64,000 bases of DNA from Thiolapillus brandeum (lineage in GTDB: Bacteria; Pseudomonadota; Gammaproteobacteria; Chromatiales; Chromatiaceae), in NCBI RefSeq assembly GCF_000828615.1, contig NZ_AP012273.1, forward strand, positions 1,674,001 to 1,738,000, in the 5' to 3' direction. The notes beneath the pieces were generated by a model. It made no database searches. It was not told the origin of the DNA and saw only the letters and a program-made list of their open reading frames with translations. A program made the position numbers and the translations under genes. Positions 54,542-63,955 of the stretch are shown piece after piece (the first letter of the stretch is position 1; every line of letters starts with the position of its first letter).

Positions 54542-57500
54542 ATGAATTCCACCACCGAACAAAATATCTCGCCCATGGCCCCACTGCTACCGGCCAAGGC
54601 CGGTCAACGCCTGCAATGGGGCCGCTGCCTGGGCGCCAGCCTGGAGCTGGCCATTGCCCGCACCGCCCGCCAGTGGCAGGGCATGGTGGTGGTCATCACC
54701 CCGGATGTACAGGAGGCCAGCCGCCTGGAACAGCAACTGAGTTTCTTCCTCAAGGAAGGAAAGTTGCCCATCCTGCATTTTCCTGACTGGGAGACCCTGC
54801 CCTACGACCTGTTTTCCCCCCTGCCGGAACTGGTCTCCCAGCGCCTGTTCACCCTGCACCAGTTACAAAAGACACAGCAGGGCATTCTTATCGTTCCCGC
54901 CGCCACCGCCCAGCAGCGCATCCTGCCACCGGAGTATCTGGATGCTCACAGCCTGGCCCTGGACACGGGCGACACCCTGCAACTGGAACCCTTCCGGCTG
55001 CGTCTGGAACGGGCCGGTTACCACTGCGTCTCCCAGGTCATGGCGCATGGCGAATTTGCCGTGCGCGGTTCCCTTCTGGACCTGTTTCCCATGGGTGCTC
55101 CGCGCCCCTATCGCATCGACCTGTTCGACGATGAAATCGACAGCATCCGCCTGTTCAATCCGGAAACCCAACGCTCCGAAGAAAAGGTGGACGGCATCCG
55201 CCTGCTGCCCGCCCGGGAATTTCCCGTGGACGAAGCCGCCATCAAGCGTTTTCGCCGCCAGTATCGCAACCAGTTTGAAGGTGATCCCCAGTCCAGCCTC
55301 ATCTACCGGGAAGTGAGTGAAGGCAACTTTCCCGGAGGCCTGGAATACTACCTTCCCCTGTTCTACGAGGAGACCGCCACCCTGTTCGACTACCTGGGAG
55401 AGGACACCCTGATCATCCACGGCGATGAACTGCCCCAGGATGCCGACCATTTCTATACCCAGGTGGAAGAACGCTACGAACAGCGCCGCCACGATATCGA
55501 ACGCCCCTTGCTGCCCCCATCACAGCTTTATCTGGACAGCGATTCCCTGGTGCACCACATCAAGGCCCATGCCGGCATCAGCTGGCGCCGGGGCAGCGTG
55601 GATGAACGGCGCAAGGGCTTCACGGGATGGTGCAATTTCGACACCCGGGCACTTCCTCCCCTGGCCATACAGGCCCGGGCCAGCCGCCCCGCCGGGTTGC
55701 TGGAAGACTATCTGGGCAGCAGTGAACGCCCGGTGCTGTTTACCGCGGAGAGCTCGGGACGCCGGGAGCATCTGCAGGACACTCTGGCAGGATTCGGCTT
55801 GCGGCCCCGGCAGGTGGGAAGTTTTCAGGAGTTCCTGGAGCTGGCCCCCGCCCTGGCCATTACTGTAGCGCCCCTCGAAGAAGGACTGGAGCTGGGTCAA
55901 CCGCCTTTGGCCATCGTCCCCGAGACCCTGCTCCTGGGCGAGCGGGTGCGCCAGGTTCGCAAGCGGCGCAAGGCCGGGCCGGATGCCGACCAGGTGGTGC
56001 GCAACCTGGCGGAACTGCAGCTCGGCTCCCCCGTGGTGCATGAAGATCATGGCGTGGGCCGCTACCTGGGATTGCAACACCTGGATGTGGGGGGCATGTC
56101 CATGGAATTCCTCACCCTGGAATACGCCCGGGGTGACAAATTGTATGTGCCGGTATCCTCCCTGCATCTCATCAGCCGTTATACCGGCGCCACGGAAGAG
56201 AACGCTCCCCTGCACCGCCTGGGCAGCGACCAGTGGGAAAAGGCGCGCAGGAAAGCCGCTCAAAAAGTCCGCGATGCGGCTGCCGAGCTGCTGGAGATCT
56301 ATGCCCGCCGGGAAGCCCGCCAGGGCTACCCCTTCCCCGCTGCAGAAGAAGAATACCGCCAGTTCGCTTCGGAATTCGAATTCGAGGAAACCCCGGATCA
56401 GGAACGGGCCATAGAAGAAGTCATCAGCGACATGATCTCACCCCGGCCCATGGACCGGGTGGTGTGCGGCGACGTGGGTTTCGGCAAGACCGAGGTAGCC
56501 ATGCGCGCCGCCTTCCTGGCCACCCAGGGCGGCAAGCAGGTAGCGGTGCTGGTGCCCACCACCCTGCTGGCCCAGCAGCACTACGAAAACTTCGCCGACC
56601 GCTTTGCCGACTGGCCGGTGAAAATCGCCGCCCTGTCCCGCTTCAACTCCACCCGGGAAGTCAACGCCACCCTCAAGGGCCTGGAGAACGGCACGGTGGA
56701 TATCGTGGTGGGCACCCACAAGATTCTCAGCCAGGGCATCGCCTTCAAGGACCTGGGACTGGTGATCATCGACGAGGAACACCGCTTCGGCGTGCGCCAC
56801 AAGGAGCGCCTCAAGGCCCTGCGCGCTGAGGTGGACATTCTCACCCTCACCGCCACTCCCATTCCCCGCACCCTGAACATGGCCATGTCCGGCATGCGCG
56901 ACCTGTCCGTCATCGCCACGCCGCCGGCCAAGCGCCAGCCCATCAAGACTTTCGTTCAGCAATGGAATGATGTAACCATCAGCGAAGCCTGCCAGCGGGA
57001 GCTGCAACGCGGTGGCCAGGTCTATGTATTGCACAATGACGTCAGCAGCATCGAACGCATGGTCGCCGACATGGAAAAGCTGGTGCCCGGCGCCCGGGTG
57101 GATTTCGCCCACGGACAGATGCGCGAACGCGAGCTGGAACGCATCATGCGCGACTTCTACCATCAGCGCTTCAACATCCTGGTGGCCACCACCATCATCG
57201 AAAGCGGCATCGACGTGCCCACGGCCAACACCATCATCATCAACCGTGCTGACAAACTGGGCCTGGCCCAACTGCACCAGCTGCGTGGCCGGGTGGGTCG
57301 CTCCCACCACCGGGCCTATGCCTATCTCATCACCCCGCCGCCCAAGGCCATGACCAGGGACGCGGTGAAACGGCTACAGGCCCTGGAATCCCTGGAAGAC
57401 CTGGGCGCGGGTTTCACCCTGGCCACCCACGACCTGGAGATCCGTGGCGCGGGCGAACTCCTGGGCGAAGATCAGAGCGGCCAGATCCACGAAGTGGGCT

Positions 57501-58018
57501 TTACCCTCTACACCCAGATGCTGGAGCGAGCCGTACGCGCCATCCGTGAAGGCCGGCAGCCGGAGCTGGACCGCCCGTTGGATCACGGCACGGAAATCGA
57601 TCTCAACCTGCCCGCCCTGCTTCCCGAGGACTACTTGCCCGATGTGCACATCCGCCTGATCCAGTACAAGCGCATCGCCTCCGCCGCCAGCAGGGAAGAA
57701 CTGCGGGAGCTGCGGGTGGAAATGATCGACCGCTTCGGCCTGTTGCCGGAACAGGCAAAGAACCTGTTCGATATCACCGAACTCAAGCTGGACGTCCAGC
57801 CCCTAGGCATCCGCAAGATCGAAGCCGGTCCCCTGGGCGGCAAGATCCACTTCGACGGACAACCCGCCATCGACCCGGCACGCATCATCCACCTGATACA
57901 AACCCGGCCCCGGCAGTTCAAGCTGGATGGCAGTGACAAGCTGAAATTCTTTGCCGAACTGGAAGAACCCGAAACCCGGGTAGAGAAGCTGCGGGGAATA
58001 CTGGGGATGCTGCGTTAA
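54542..58018 (+). CDS. mfd: Transcription-repair coupling factor Mfd
   Basis: 1158 residues, standard length. It removes stalled RNA polymerase and recruits UvrA. Order: UvrB-like N-terminal region (FPDWETLPYDLFSPLPELVSQRL), the RNA polymerase-binding CarD-like domain (SPVVHEDHGVGRYLGL near 495), the helicase core with Walker A GDVGFGKTEVA near 644-654, DEEHRFGV near 744, LTATPIPRTLN, and the TRCF C-terminal domain. All helicase motifs are intact. It starts divergently from the secreted protein gene at 53632-54429. A short stem (CCAAGG-AAC-CCTTGG, 58026-58040) follows the stop but has no T tract. Confidence 0.98.
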   Translation: MNSTTEQNISPMAPLLPAKAGQRLQWGRCLGASLELAIARTARQWQGMVVVITPDVQEASRLEQQLSFFLKEGKLPILHFPDWETLPYDLFSPLPELVSQRLFTLHQLQKTQQGILIVPAATAQQRILPPEYLDAHSLALDTGDTLQLEPFRLRLERAGYHCVSQVMAHGEFAVRGSLLDLFPMGAPRPYRIDLFDDEIDSIRLFNPETQRSEEKVDGIRLLPAREFPVDEAAIKRFRRQYRNQFEGDPQSSLIYREVSEGNFPGGLEYYLPLFYEETATLFDYLGEDTLIIHGDELPQDADHFYTQVEERYEQRRHDIERPLLPPSQLYLDSDSLVHHIKAHAGISWRRGSVDERRKGFTGWCNFDTRALPPLAIQARASRPAGLLEDYLGSSERPVLFTAESSGRREHLQDTLAGFGLRPRQVGSFQEFLELAPALAITVAPLEEGLELGQPPLAIVPETLLLGERVRQVRKRRKAGPDADQVVRNLAELQLGSPVVHEDHGVGRYLGLQHLDVGGMSMEFLTLEYARGDKLYVPVSSLHLISRYTGATEENAPLHRLGSDQWEKARRKAAQKVRDAAAELLEIYARREARQGYPFPAAEEEYRQFASEFEFEETPDQERAIEEVISDMISPRPMDRVVCGDVGFGKTEVAMRAAFLATQGGKQVAVLVPTTLLAQQHYENFADRFADWPVKIAALSRFNSTREVNATLKGLENGTVDIVVGTHKILSQGIAFKDLGLVIIDEEHRFGVRHKERLKALRAEVDILTLTATPIPRTLNMAMSGMRDLSVIATPPAKRQPIKTFVQQWNDVTISEACQRELQRGGQVYVLHNDVSSIERMVADMEKLVPGARVDFAHGQMRERELERIMRDFYHQRFNILVATTIIESGIDVPTANTIIINRADKLGLAQLHQLRGRVGRSHHRAYAYLITPPPKAMTRDAVKRLQALESLEDLGAGFTLATHDLEIRGAGELLGEDQSGQIHEVGFTLYTQMLERAVRAIREGRQPELDRPLDHGTEIDLNLPALLPEDYLPDVHIRLIQYKRIASAASREELRELRVEMIDRFGLLPEQAKNLFDITELKLDVQPLGIRKIEAGPLGGKIHFDGQPAIDPARIIHLIQTRPRQFKLDGSDKLKFFAELEEPETRVEKLRGILGMLR

Positions 58019-58269
58019 AGGGACGCCAAGGAACCCTTGGCCGAAATCTGGACGAAGCAAATGGCGAATCAGAATGTTCAGATTCAAAGCGCAAATCACG
58101 CTTCCTGTCCTTGGGTCTTCTCTCACACATGCTCGCACTCCGCAATCTAACCTTCAGAGCGATTTCTGGAGGGGTAGTGGAGTCATAGACACCCGGCAAT
58201 TGACACGAACAACTGTCTAATGCAACTATCTGAAAGCAATCACAATGAACCACAAAAAGAGGCATCATT

Positions 58270-58968
58270 ATGTTTTTCAAGACCTGTTTTTTGACAAAAC
58301 AAAACAGGATATACATGATTCTGGTGATATCAATTCTGTTGACGAGCGGATGCTCTTATACCGAAAACATTAAGCCAGAATATGTACTTAACAAGAATAC
58401 ACGGGAGGGCATCATTCTTGCTTCTATGACAACAAGCAATCAGCATCCCTCAAAAGCATTCTCCTGGAATATCTATATTGACGATTTAAGTGAAAAATCC
58501 GTTGCCCATTTATCATCATTAGCAAGTTATATCTATGAACCTTGGTCAACCAAAGGAACAAAAGATGTCAGGGGAAGGTACTACATTTTTGCATTGCCGG
58601 AAGGTAAATACAAGATTGACAGCTGGATGGCCTCTGGCCAACAGATGGGACATGTGGAACTATACCCAAAAGAGAAACCGAAAAAAATAGAATTCACTGT
58701 CAATGCCGGAGAAATAACCTACCTGGGACGATTCCATATGGAATTCCTGGTTGGCGATAATATATTTGGAATACCAATTGTTTACGGCGGGTACCCAGAA
58801 ATTTCCAATTGGTTTCACAATGATTATCAATATTTCATCCACAACTACCCCAGATTCCGTGACATGCCCTACCATATTGACATACCTGTATCTGGTTTGT
58901 GGAGCAGTCAATCAAAAAAATCCATAGAACCACTACCGCCAACGAATTTTCCGTCTAGAGATAGATGA
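58270..58968 (+). CDS. AT-rich lipoprotein gene, unknown function
   Basis: 232 residues with an N-terminal hydrophobic stretch and lipobox LLTSGC (Cys28), so a lipoprotein. The middle has GRYYIFALPEGKYKIDSW and EFTVNAGEITYLGRFHMEF, patterns I associate with DUF2846-like or related surface lipoproteins with Ig-like folds, but the assignment is weak. Base composition is far more AT-rich than all neighbours and codon use differs, which suggests recent transfer. GAGG precedes the ATG. The 251-bp region before it contains TTGACA (58200-58205) but no convincing -10. Confidence 0.75.
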   Translation: MFFKTCFLTKQNRIYMILVISILLTSGCSYTENIKPEYVLNKNTREGIILASMTTSNQHPSKAFSWNIYIDDLSEKSVAHLSSLASYIYEPWSTKGTKDVRGRYYIFALPEGKYKIDSWMASGQQMGHVELYPKEKPKKIEFTVNAGEITYLGRFHMEFLVGDNIFGIPIVYGGYPEISNWFHNDYQYFIHNYPRFRDMPYHIDIPVSGLWSSQSKKSIEPLPPTNFPSRDR

Positions 58969-59094
58969 GTACAAATTACAAACACATAAGCTTCATCACA
59001 TGGCAACCCAAGCAGGACAAATGAAATCATCTGTTTTTGACTTGCTTATAGGAGCTCGATGAATAAAGCAGTCTGATTCCCCCGGACAATATAC

Positions 59095-60585
59095 ATGACA
59101 ACGAACAAAGAACGCCTGCGCTTCGCCGCACAACAGCTCAGGGAAGGCCGCTATCGAGAGCTTGCCCAGCTCGTGGCCCGCAAGCTGGGCATGGGCCGTG
59201 ACCGGGACAAGCAGCCCGCGTCCCGCTTTCACTCGCACAAGAGCCAGGCCATCCAGGGCTTTCTCGATTTTGTCCACGGTGGTGAACAACCTTCCTGGCC
59301 TCTGGAGGTGTTCATCGAGGTAAGCAATCTGTGCGACCTGCAATGCGCCATGTGCCACACCTTCTCCGCCCTGAATCCCAAGCGCTTCAATCTCATCTCC
59401 CACCGTCACCGGGGATTCTTCGACGTGGATCTCATCGAGGAGCGCATGGGCAAGGTGCTGGAGCACGCCCTGGTGGTGCATGCCTTCGGCTATGGCGAGC
59501 CTACTCTGCATCCGAAGTTCGAACGCATCCTGGACATCCTGGACCGCTACGAGGTGATGGTGGATTTCTTCACCAACGGCATGCACCTGGATGCGGCCAC
59601 CTGTGAAGACCTGGTGAGCAAGCGCATCAGCAAGATCACCATCAGTTTCTCGGGCAGCGACAGGGAACACTATGAAAACATCTATATCGGCGGCAACTTC
59701 GATCAGGTTCTGGCGGGCATACGCCAGCTGCATGCGGAAAAACAGAAGCAGAAAACCGACTTCCCCCTGATCGTCATCAACAGCCTGGCATTCAGGCACC
59801 AGGTGGAAAAGCTCCCGGCATTCGTGCGCATGATGGGCGAGGCCGGGGCCAACGTAATCCATCTCAAACCCTTCAAGACCTACGACATGATCCCGGAACT
59901 GCACGGTCATGCCTCGGTATTCCATCCGGAGCAGGAAGGCGCAATCCTGGAACAGGCCCGCGGGGTCGCTGCGGAATACGGCCTGCGCCTGGAAACCGGG
60001 GACTACGAATCCCATCAGGACGATGAGGCCGTGCTCCAGTCCCGCCACATGGGCAGCCGCCCCCTGTCCCGGCAAACCATCCCCATCGGGGAACTGAAGA
60101 ATCTCGCCCGGGAGAAACGCGACCGGGACGGCCTGGGGGAAAAAGCCGCAGGCAAGATCGAAGTGCAGGTGCCCCAGGTCGATGAAGTGAACTACCGGCA
60201 GCATGACGGCATGTACTGTCTGGAACCCTTCAAAACCCTGTATTTCAGTTATGAAGGCTCGGCCCATCCCTGCTGCTACAAGGGTGTGACCTGGGGGGAT
60301 ATCGGGAAAAACCCGGCTCATGAGATCTGGCAGTCGGATCTCATGCATTCCCTGCGCCAGCATGTGGCCCGCCAGGAATATCCCGTGGATCTGTGCCATG
60401 GCTGCATCAGAACCGGCCTGTATCCCCGGGCCAACGCCGCACGCATGTACAGCAATCACTATGCCCGCTGGTATGAAGAACGCTTTGGCCAGCCTTTCGC
60501 CCCGGAACTCATCCAGGCCATGAAGCAACTGCCGGACAGCCAGGAACTGTTCCAGGAGATGCTACTGCCCCTCAGGCAGGAATGA
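59095..60585 (+). CDS. Radical SAM/SPASM-domain protein
   Basis: 496 residues. The radical SAM cluster motif CDLQCAMC (Cys80, Cys84, Cys87) follows EVFIEVSNL, with GYGEPTLHP as the SAM-binding GGEP-like element and ITISFSGSDREHYENI. A SPASM-type Cys set lies near the end (MYCLEPFKTLYF, HPCCYKGVTWGD, DLCHGC), for auxiliary Fe-S clusters. Members modify peptides, proteins or sugars. No obvious peptide substrate is adjacent. The convergent sulfotransferase genes overlap its 3' end by 14 bp and suggest a surface-modification locus. Confidence 0.92.
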   Translation: MTTNKERLRFAAQQLREGRYRELAQLVARKLGMGRDRDKQPASRFHSHKSQAIQGFLDFVHGGEQPSWPLEVFIEVSNLCDLQCAMCHTFSALNPKRFNLISHRHRGFFDVDLIEERMGKVLEHALVVHAFGYGEPTLHPKFERILDILDRYEVMVDFFTNGMHLDAATCEDLVSKRISKITISFSGSDREHYENIYIGGNFDQVLAGIRQLHAEKQKQKTDFPLIVINSLAFRHQVEKLPAFVRMMGEAGANVIHLKPFKTYDMIPELHGHASVFHPEQEGAILEQARGVAAEYGLRLETGDYESHQDDEAVLQSRHMGSRPLSRQTIPIGELKNLAREKRDRDGLGEKAAGKIEVQVPQVDEVNYRQHDGMYCLEPFKTLYFSYEGSAHPCCYKGVTWGDIGKNPAHEIWQSDLMHSLRQHVARQEYPVDLCHGCIRTGLYPRANAARMYSNHYARWYEERFGQPFAPELIQAMKQLPDSQELFQEMLLPLRQE

Positions 60586-61852
60586 ATTCGAAACCCTGTA
60601 CGGAAATCCCGAGTTTGCGGGAATGGCTGTGATCGATGCCACGGGCATGGGACGCTGCCTGTGTTTCGGTGCCGTCCAGGCGCAGATACAGACGCTGTGT
60701 CCCCTGTTCCGCGCTGACCAGGGAAGCATGGATATCCGCCAGGGCATACAGCTGTCCGTCTTCGCCCACGAGTTCCACGGGCAGGCGTGTGTCATCCAGG
60801 TACAGGCGCAGGCTGTGCAGCACGGTTTCACTCACCCAATCCGCAATGGCGATTCTGAGCCTGTAAGCCTGACTGGCCGGAAACGACAGATCGATACTGG
60901 ACTCGGTGCCCGGCCCGGTCCAGCGCAACACGCCTTTTCCCGGCACCAGTTCCCGCTGATGCCAGCCGTCGCCTCGCAGGGGCTGGGCAAAATCCACTGT
61001 CAGCACCCCGGTCTCTCCCCGGGACATGGCCGCGGCAGCGGGTAGCCGGTCTTCGCTTCCAGTGGAATTTTGCATGGCATTGAAACGGCCTTCAAACAGC
61101 ACCAGGCCCCGTTGGTAGAGCTTGCGATCCAGACGGGTAAGCGCTTGCAGGAGGTCCAGTACATCATCGGGAAGTTCATCCAGGCGGGTGCGCCGCGGAT
61201 TGATATTGAGAGACTGCAAGTGCTGTGGCGGCGCCGCCCCCAGCAACCGGGCCGCCAGGGCCATGCCCTGCTCCAGGCGTTCCGCCACCCCCACGAAATC
61301 CGCCGCCTCCAGGCGTTCCAGCGCCACATCCAGCAACTCGTCGTCCGGAGGCAGCACCCCTTCCCGGTGACGCCAGGCACGGGCGAAGGCATCCTGGGAA
61401 TCCGTGGCATCCAGTAGTTCCCGCAACAATCCCTGATTCGCCAGATGCGCCAGAGGCCGCACCTGGGCATTGGTCACCTCGGCACTGAGCACCGGATCCT
61501 GCAGATATTCCTTCAGCCCCATTTTCCGCTCATGGATCATGCGGTGCTTGGGATGGGCGGGATCGCGCCGGATGTACTCGAAATGGGACACGGTGCGTTC
61601 CATGGGGTCGCGCAACATGACCAGCACCCGGGGTTTCACCGGCAGATAGTTGACCAGGCTGTATCCCATGTGGCCGCGAAACAGGCGAAACTCCCTGAGC
61701 CGTTCTTCGTCATAGGGCTTCATCTGGAAGAACTCGTAGGCCGGGCAGATGGCGTCCATGTGGAACTGGTTCTCGAGCAACACCCGGAAGGTGGTGCCCG
61801 CCGTCTTGGGGATATGCAGGAAATACCAGGGGCGGCGATCCTCCCGCTCCAT
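60572..61852 (-). CDS. Sulfotransferase with unusual C-terminal domain
   Basis: 426 residues. The N-terminal part is a Sulfotransfer_2-type domain: 5'-phosphosulfate loop FLHIPKTAGTTFRVLL near residue 11, and the 3'-phosphate motif VLVMLRDPMERTVSHFEYIRRD near 84. This would move sulfate from PAPS to a sugar or other acceptor. From about 265 onward is a second domain of beta-strand character (GVLTVDFAQPLRGDGWHQREL, YRLRIAIADWVSETVLHSLRLYLDDTRLP) not seen in the standard family; it may bind a carbohydrate. The ATG at 61852 shares one base with the upstream gene stop. Confidence 0.88.
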   Translation of the reverse strand: MEREDRRPWYFLHIPKTAGTTFRVLLENQFHMDAICPAYEFFQMKPYDEERLREFRLFRGHMGYSLVNYLPVKPRVLVMLRDPMERTVSHFEYIRRDPAHPKHRMIHERKMGLKEYLQDPVLSAEVTNAQVRPLAHLANQGLLRELLDATDSQDAFARAWRHREGVLPPDDELLDVALERLEAADFVGVAERLEQGMALAARLLGAAPPQHLQSLNINPRRTRLDELPDDVLDLLQALTRLDRKLYQRGLVLFEGRFNAMQNSTGSEDRLPAAAAMSRGETGVLTVDFAQPLRGDGWHQRELVPGKGVLRWTGPGTESSIDLSFPASQAYRLRIAIADWVSETVLHSLRLYLDDTRLPVELVGEDGQLYALADIHASLVSAEQGTQRLYLRLDGTETQAASHARGIDHSHSRKLGISVQGFEFIPA

Positions 61853-62973
61853 CAGCCGGGATCCCTGCTGTAGATGATCTCGATCTCGGGTTTCCCGATC
61901 ATGAATTCGTGGTAGGCGCCGTTCTTGATCTCGGTGCCGATATGAAAGCCCGTGAACTTGAAGTTGCCCGGATCGATGTCGCCATAGCACTCCTTGATGC
62001 CCCGCTTCATGCCCGCCAGCAGGTTGAACTCATAATCGACCCAGTCTCCCCCGCCCTTCCTGGGCGGCCAGGCAATGGGCTGGCCGAACTCGAACACCGT
62101 ATCCCGGTAGATCATGGTGCTGTGCTTGTTGTTCCTGTAGTTACAGGTGAGATACACATGACGCCCCTGGAGAATATGTTCCTGCACCTTGGGCCGGGCG
62201 TCGTAGTTGAGGATCTGATAGAAGATGGTGCGCCCGGTGCCGCGCCTGGTGCCGGGTTCGATCTCCGAGAAAGTGGCCGTGGCATAGGAATGCACGATAC
62301 CCTTGGTATGCATGGCCTCCTTGTCCACCTGGCTGCGGTCACACTCGTAGGCGTCATCCACTTTCAGGTTGCGAAACCGGAAGCGCACGAAGATTTCCTG
62401 CATGTTGCGCAGCATGTAGCGTTCGCGTTGCTTGAAGAAATCCGGCAGTATCTTGGGTTCCCAGGCCAGATAGGAGACAAAGCCGCCAACATTGCCCTTG
62501 GCATTGGGATTGCAGCCATGATTACGCATTTTTGCGGCATTCATGGACAGCAGCACCTTGCGTTCGGCTTTCCAGTGGCAATAGCGGGAAGTGCTGGTGG
62601 ACCACTCGGATGACGCGCCAGGGCAGTCCCGGGCGGGCTCGGGATCCTTGTCGTGGCACAGGGAGTCCTGGTTCTTCCACTGCTTGATCACCCAGCCTTG
62701 CGACGCCGCCTTGTACTGGCGGTTGCAAGCGATGCGATTCACCTTGGTATCCACGCTCCAGATGGGCAGCCCCCGGGTTTCCGGCAATGCCATGAGGCGC
62801 ACCTTGCCCTGGGGCGGCACTTTCAACTGTTGCCGCGGGAGCGCATAGACGCCCGGATCCCGGCCCTTGAAATGCAGGTACAGGGCCAGGGCCGCGCCGC
62901 CCATAAGCAGCAGCATCAGAACCAGGGCATTGCGCCGGAAACGGGCTTCCAGGGGCGTGCGCCTGCTACTCAT
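61852..62973 (-). CDS. Type II membrane protein of sulfotransferase cluster, unknown function
   Basis: 373 residues. A basic N-terminus (SSRRTPLEARFRRN) precedes one membrane helix (about 16-35), so the large remainder is periplasmic. It carries Cys residues in RIACNRQYK, SLCHDKD, ARDCPGA, RYCHWKA and HGCNPNA that could form disulfides, and a C-terminal part with WVDYEFNLLAGMKRGIKECYG and YHEFMIGKPEIEIIY, which looks like a beta-jelly-roll carbohydrate-active fold. No family is certain. The start overlaps the upstream sulfotransferase stop by 8 nt, and the stop overlaps the next sulfotransferase start, so it is part of one operon. Confidence 0.75.
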   Translation of the reverse strand: MSSRRTPLEARFRRNALVLMLLLMGGAALALYLHFKGRDPGVYALPRQQLKVPPQGKVRLMALPETRGLPIWSVDTKVNRIACNRQYKAASQGWVIKQWKNQDSLCHDKDPEPARDCPGASSEWSTSTSRYCHWKAERKVLLSMNAAKMRNHGCNPNAKGNVGGFVSYLAWEPKILPDFFKQRERYMLRNMQEIFVRFRFRNLKVDDAYECDRSQVDKEAMHTKGIVHSYATATFSEIEPGTRRGTGRTIFYQILNYDARPKVQEHILQGRHVYLTCNYRNNKHSTMIYRDTVFEFGQPIAWPPRKGGGDWVDYEFNLLAGMKRGIKECYGDIDPGNFKFTGFHIGTEIKNGAYHEFMIGKPEIEIIYSRDPG

Positions 62974-63955
62974 AACCAAACTGTTGCATCAGCTCCCAGG
63001 CATCCTTGAATACCTTGCGGCTGGTCTGGGGGGTCAGATAGTTCTTCCAGTCCCCGGCCACGCCCTTGCGGTAGAAGCTGGAGCTGTCCTGCTCCCCGGC
63101 CTTGCGCCCCTTGGATAGATTCTTGAAGGAAGCCTTCTCCACCACCTCTTCCACCAGGGGCTCATCATGGGCCAGGCCCGCAAAGGCGAACAGGCGCGAG
63201 ACCTGCTCCCGGGGCGCCTGGAGAAGATCTTCATAGCGCACCAGCAGGTAGTTGTCGCCATAGAGCGCTTTACCCGATTGATGGAAGATGCTGGCAATCC
63301 GGTTCCAGGCCTTGGCATGACTTTTGAAATAGGCCGACACGGCTTGTTTCTTCAGGATGTTGTCGTTGTTGCCTGCCAGCACCGAATCGACGAAATCCGT
63401 GATCCAGTTGCGTTCTCGCTTCTCGCGGAAGTTGCGGTAGGAATGAAACATGGCGGACACGGCCACGTCCCTGGGATCACGCACGATATGTACGATCTTC
63501 GCGTCCGGGTAGAGCTTTTTCAGGGTATCGATGGTCACCTGGGCGTCCTGCTCGGTGTTCAGGGCAATCTTTTCACTGAAATGGGTGATGGGTTCATTCC
63601 TTTCGAAGCCCTTGGCAGTCTTGCGCACGGCCAGGGCCCGGTACAACAGGTAATCGCTCATGAGGCGGGAAAGCTCGTAGCGCACCCCGGTCTGCTCCGG
63701 CGCCGTCACCCCAAAGGAAGAGCTGCGGAACCAGCTTTCGAACCAGTCATCATCCAGAAGATCATCCAGCAGAGCCTCGTTCTCGTCAGGATGCTCGAAC
63801 AATCGGCGTTCGGCCACTACTGCCGCATTGGGATGATGAAAGAACAGCATATGCAGCCAGGTGGTGCCGGACTTGCCGTGTCCCACCAGGAAAACACGCT
63901 GTTTCTCGTTATAGAGGTCGATGAACCGGGAGAAATGGCGCAGGCGGTCGTTCAT
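62966..63955 (-). CDS. Sulfotransferase (Sulfotransfer_1 type)
   Basis: 329 residues. PAPS-binding loop VFLVGHGKSGTTWLHML at about residues 21-37; 3'-phosphate motif KIVHIVRDPRDVAVSAMFHSYRN near 155; late motif SFYRKGVAGDWKNYLTP, which is the RKGxxGDWK signature of cytosolic-type sulfotransferases. All PAPS-binding elements look complete. It is distinct from the sulfotransferase at 60572. The ATG at 63955 shares one base with a TGA of a frame entering from the right edge, so another gene probably lies just upstream. Confidence 0.93.
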   Translation of the reverse strand: MNDRLRHFSRFIDLYNEKQRVFLVGHGKSGTTWLHMLFFHHPNAAVVAERRLFEHPDENEALLDDLLDDDWFESWFRSSSFGVTAPEQTGVRYELSRLMSDYLLYRALAVRKTAKGFERNEPITHFSEKIALNTEQDAQVTIDTLKKLYPDAKIVHIVRDPRDVAVSAMFHSYRNFREKRERNWITDFVDSVLAGNNDNILKKQAVSAYFKSHAKAWNRIASIFHQSGKALYGDNYLLVRYEDLLQAPREQVSRLFAFAGLAHDEPLVEEVVEKASFKNLSKGRKAGEQDSSSFYRKGVAGDWKNYLTPQTSRKVFKDAWELMQQFGYE

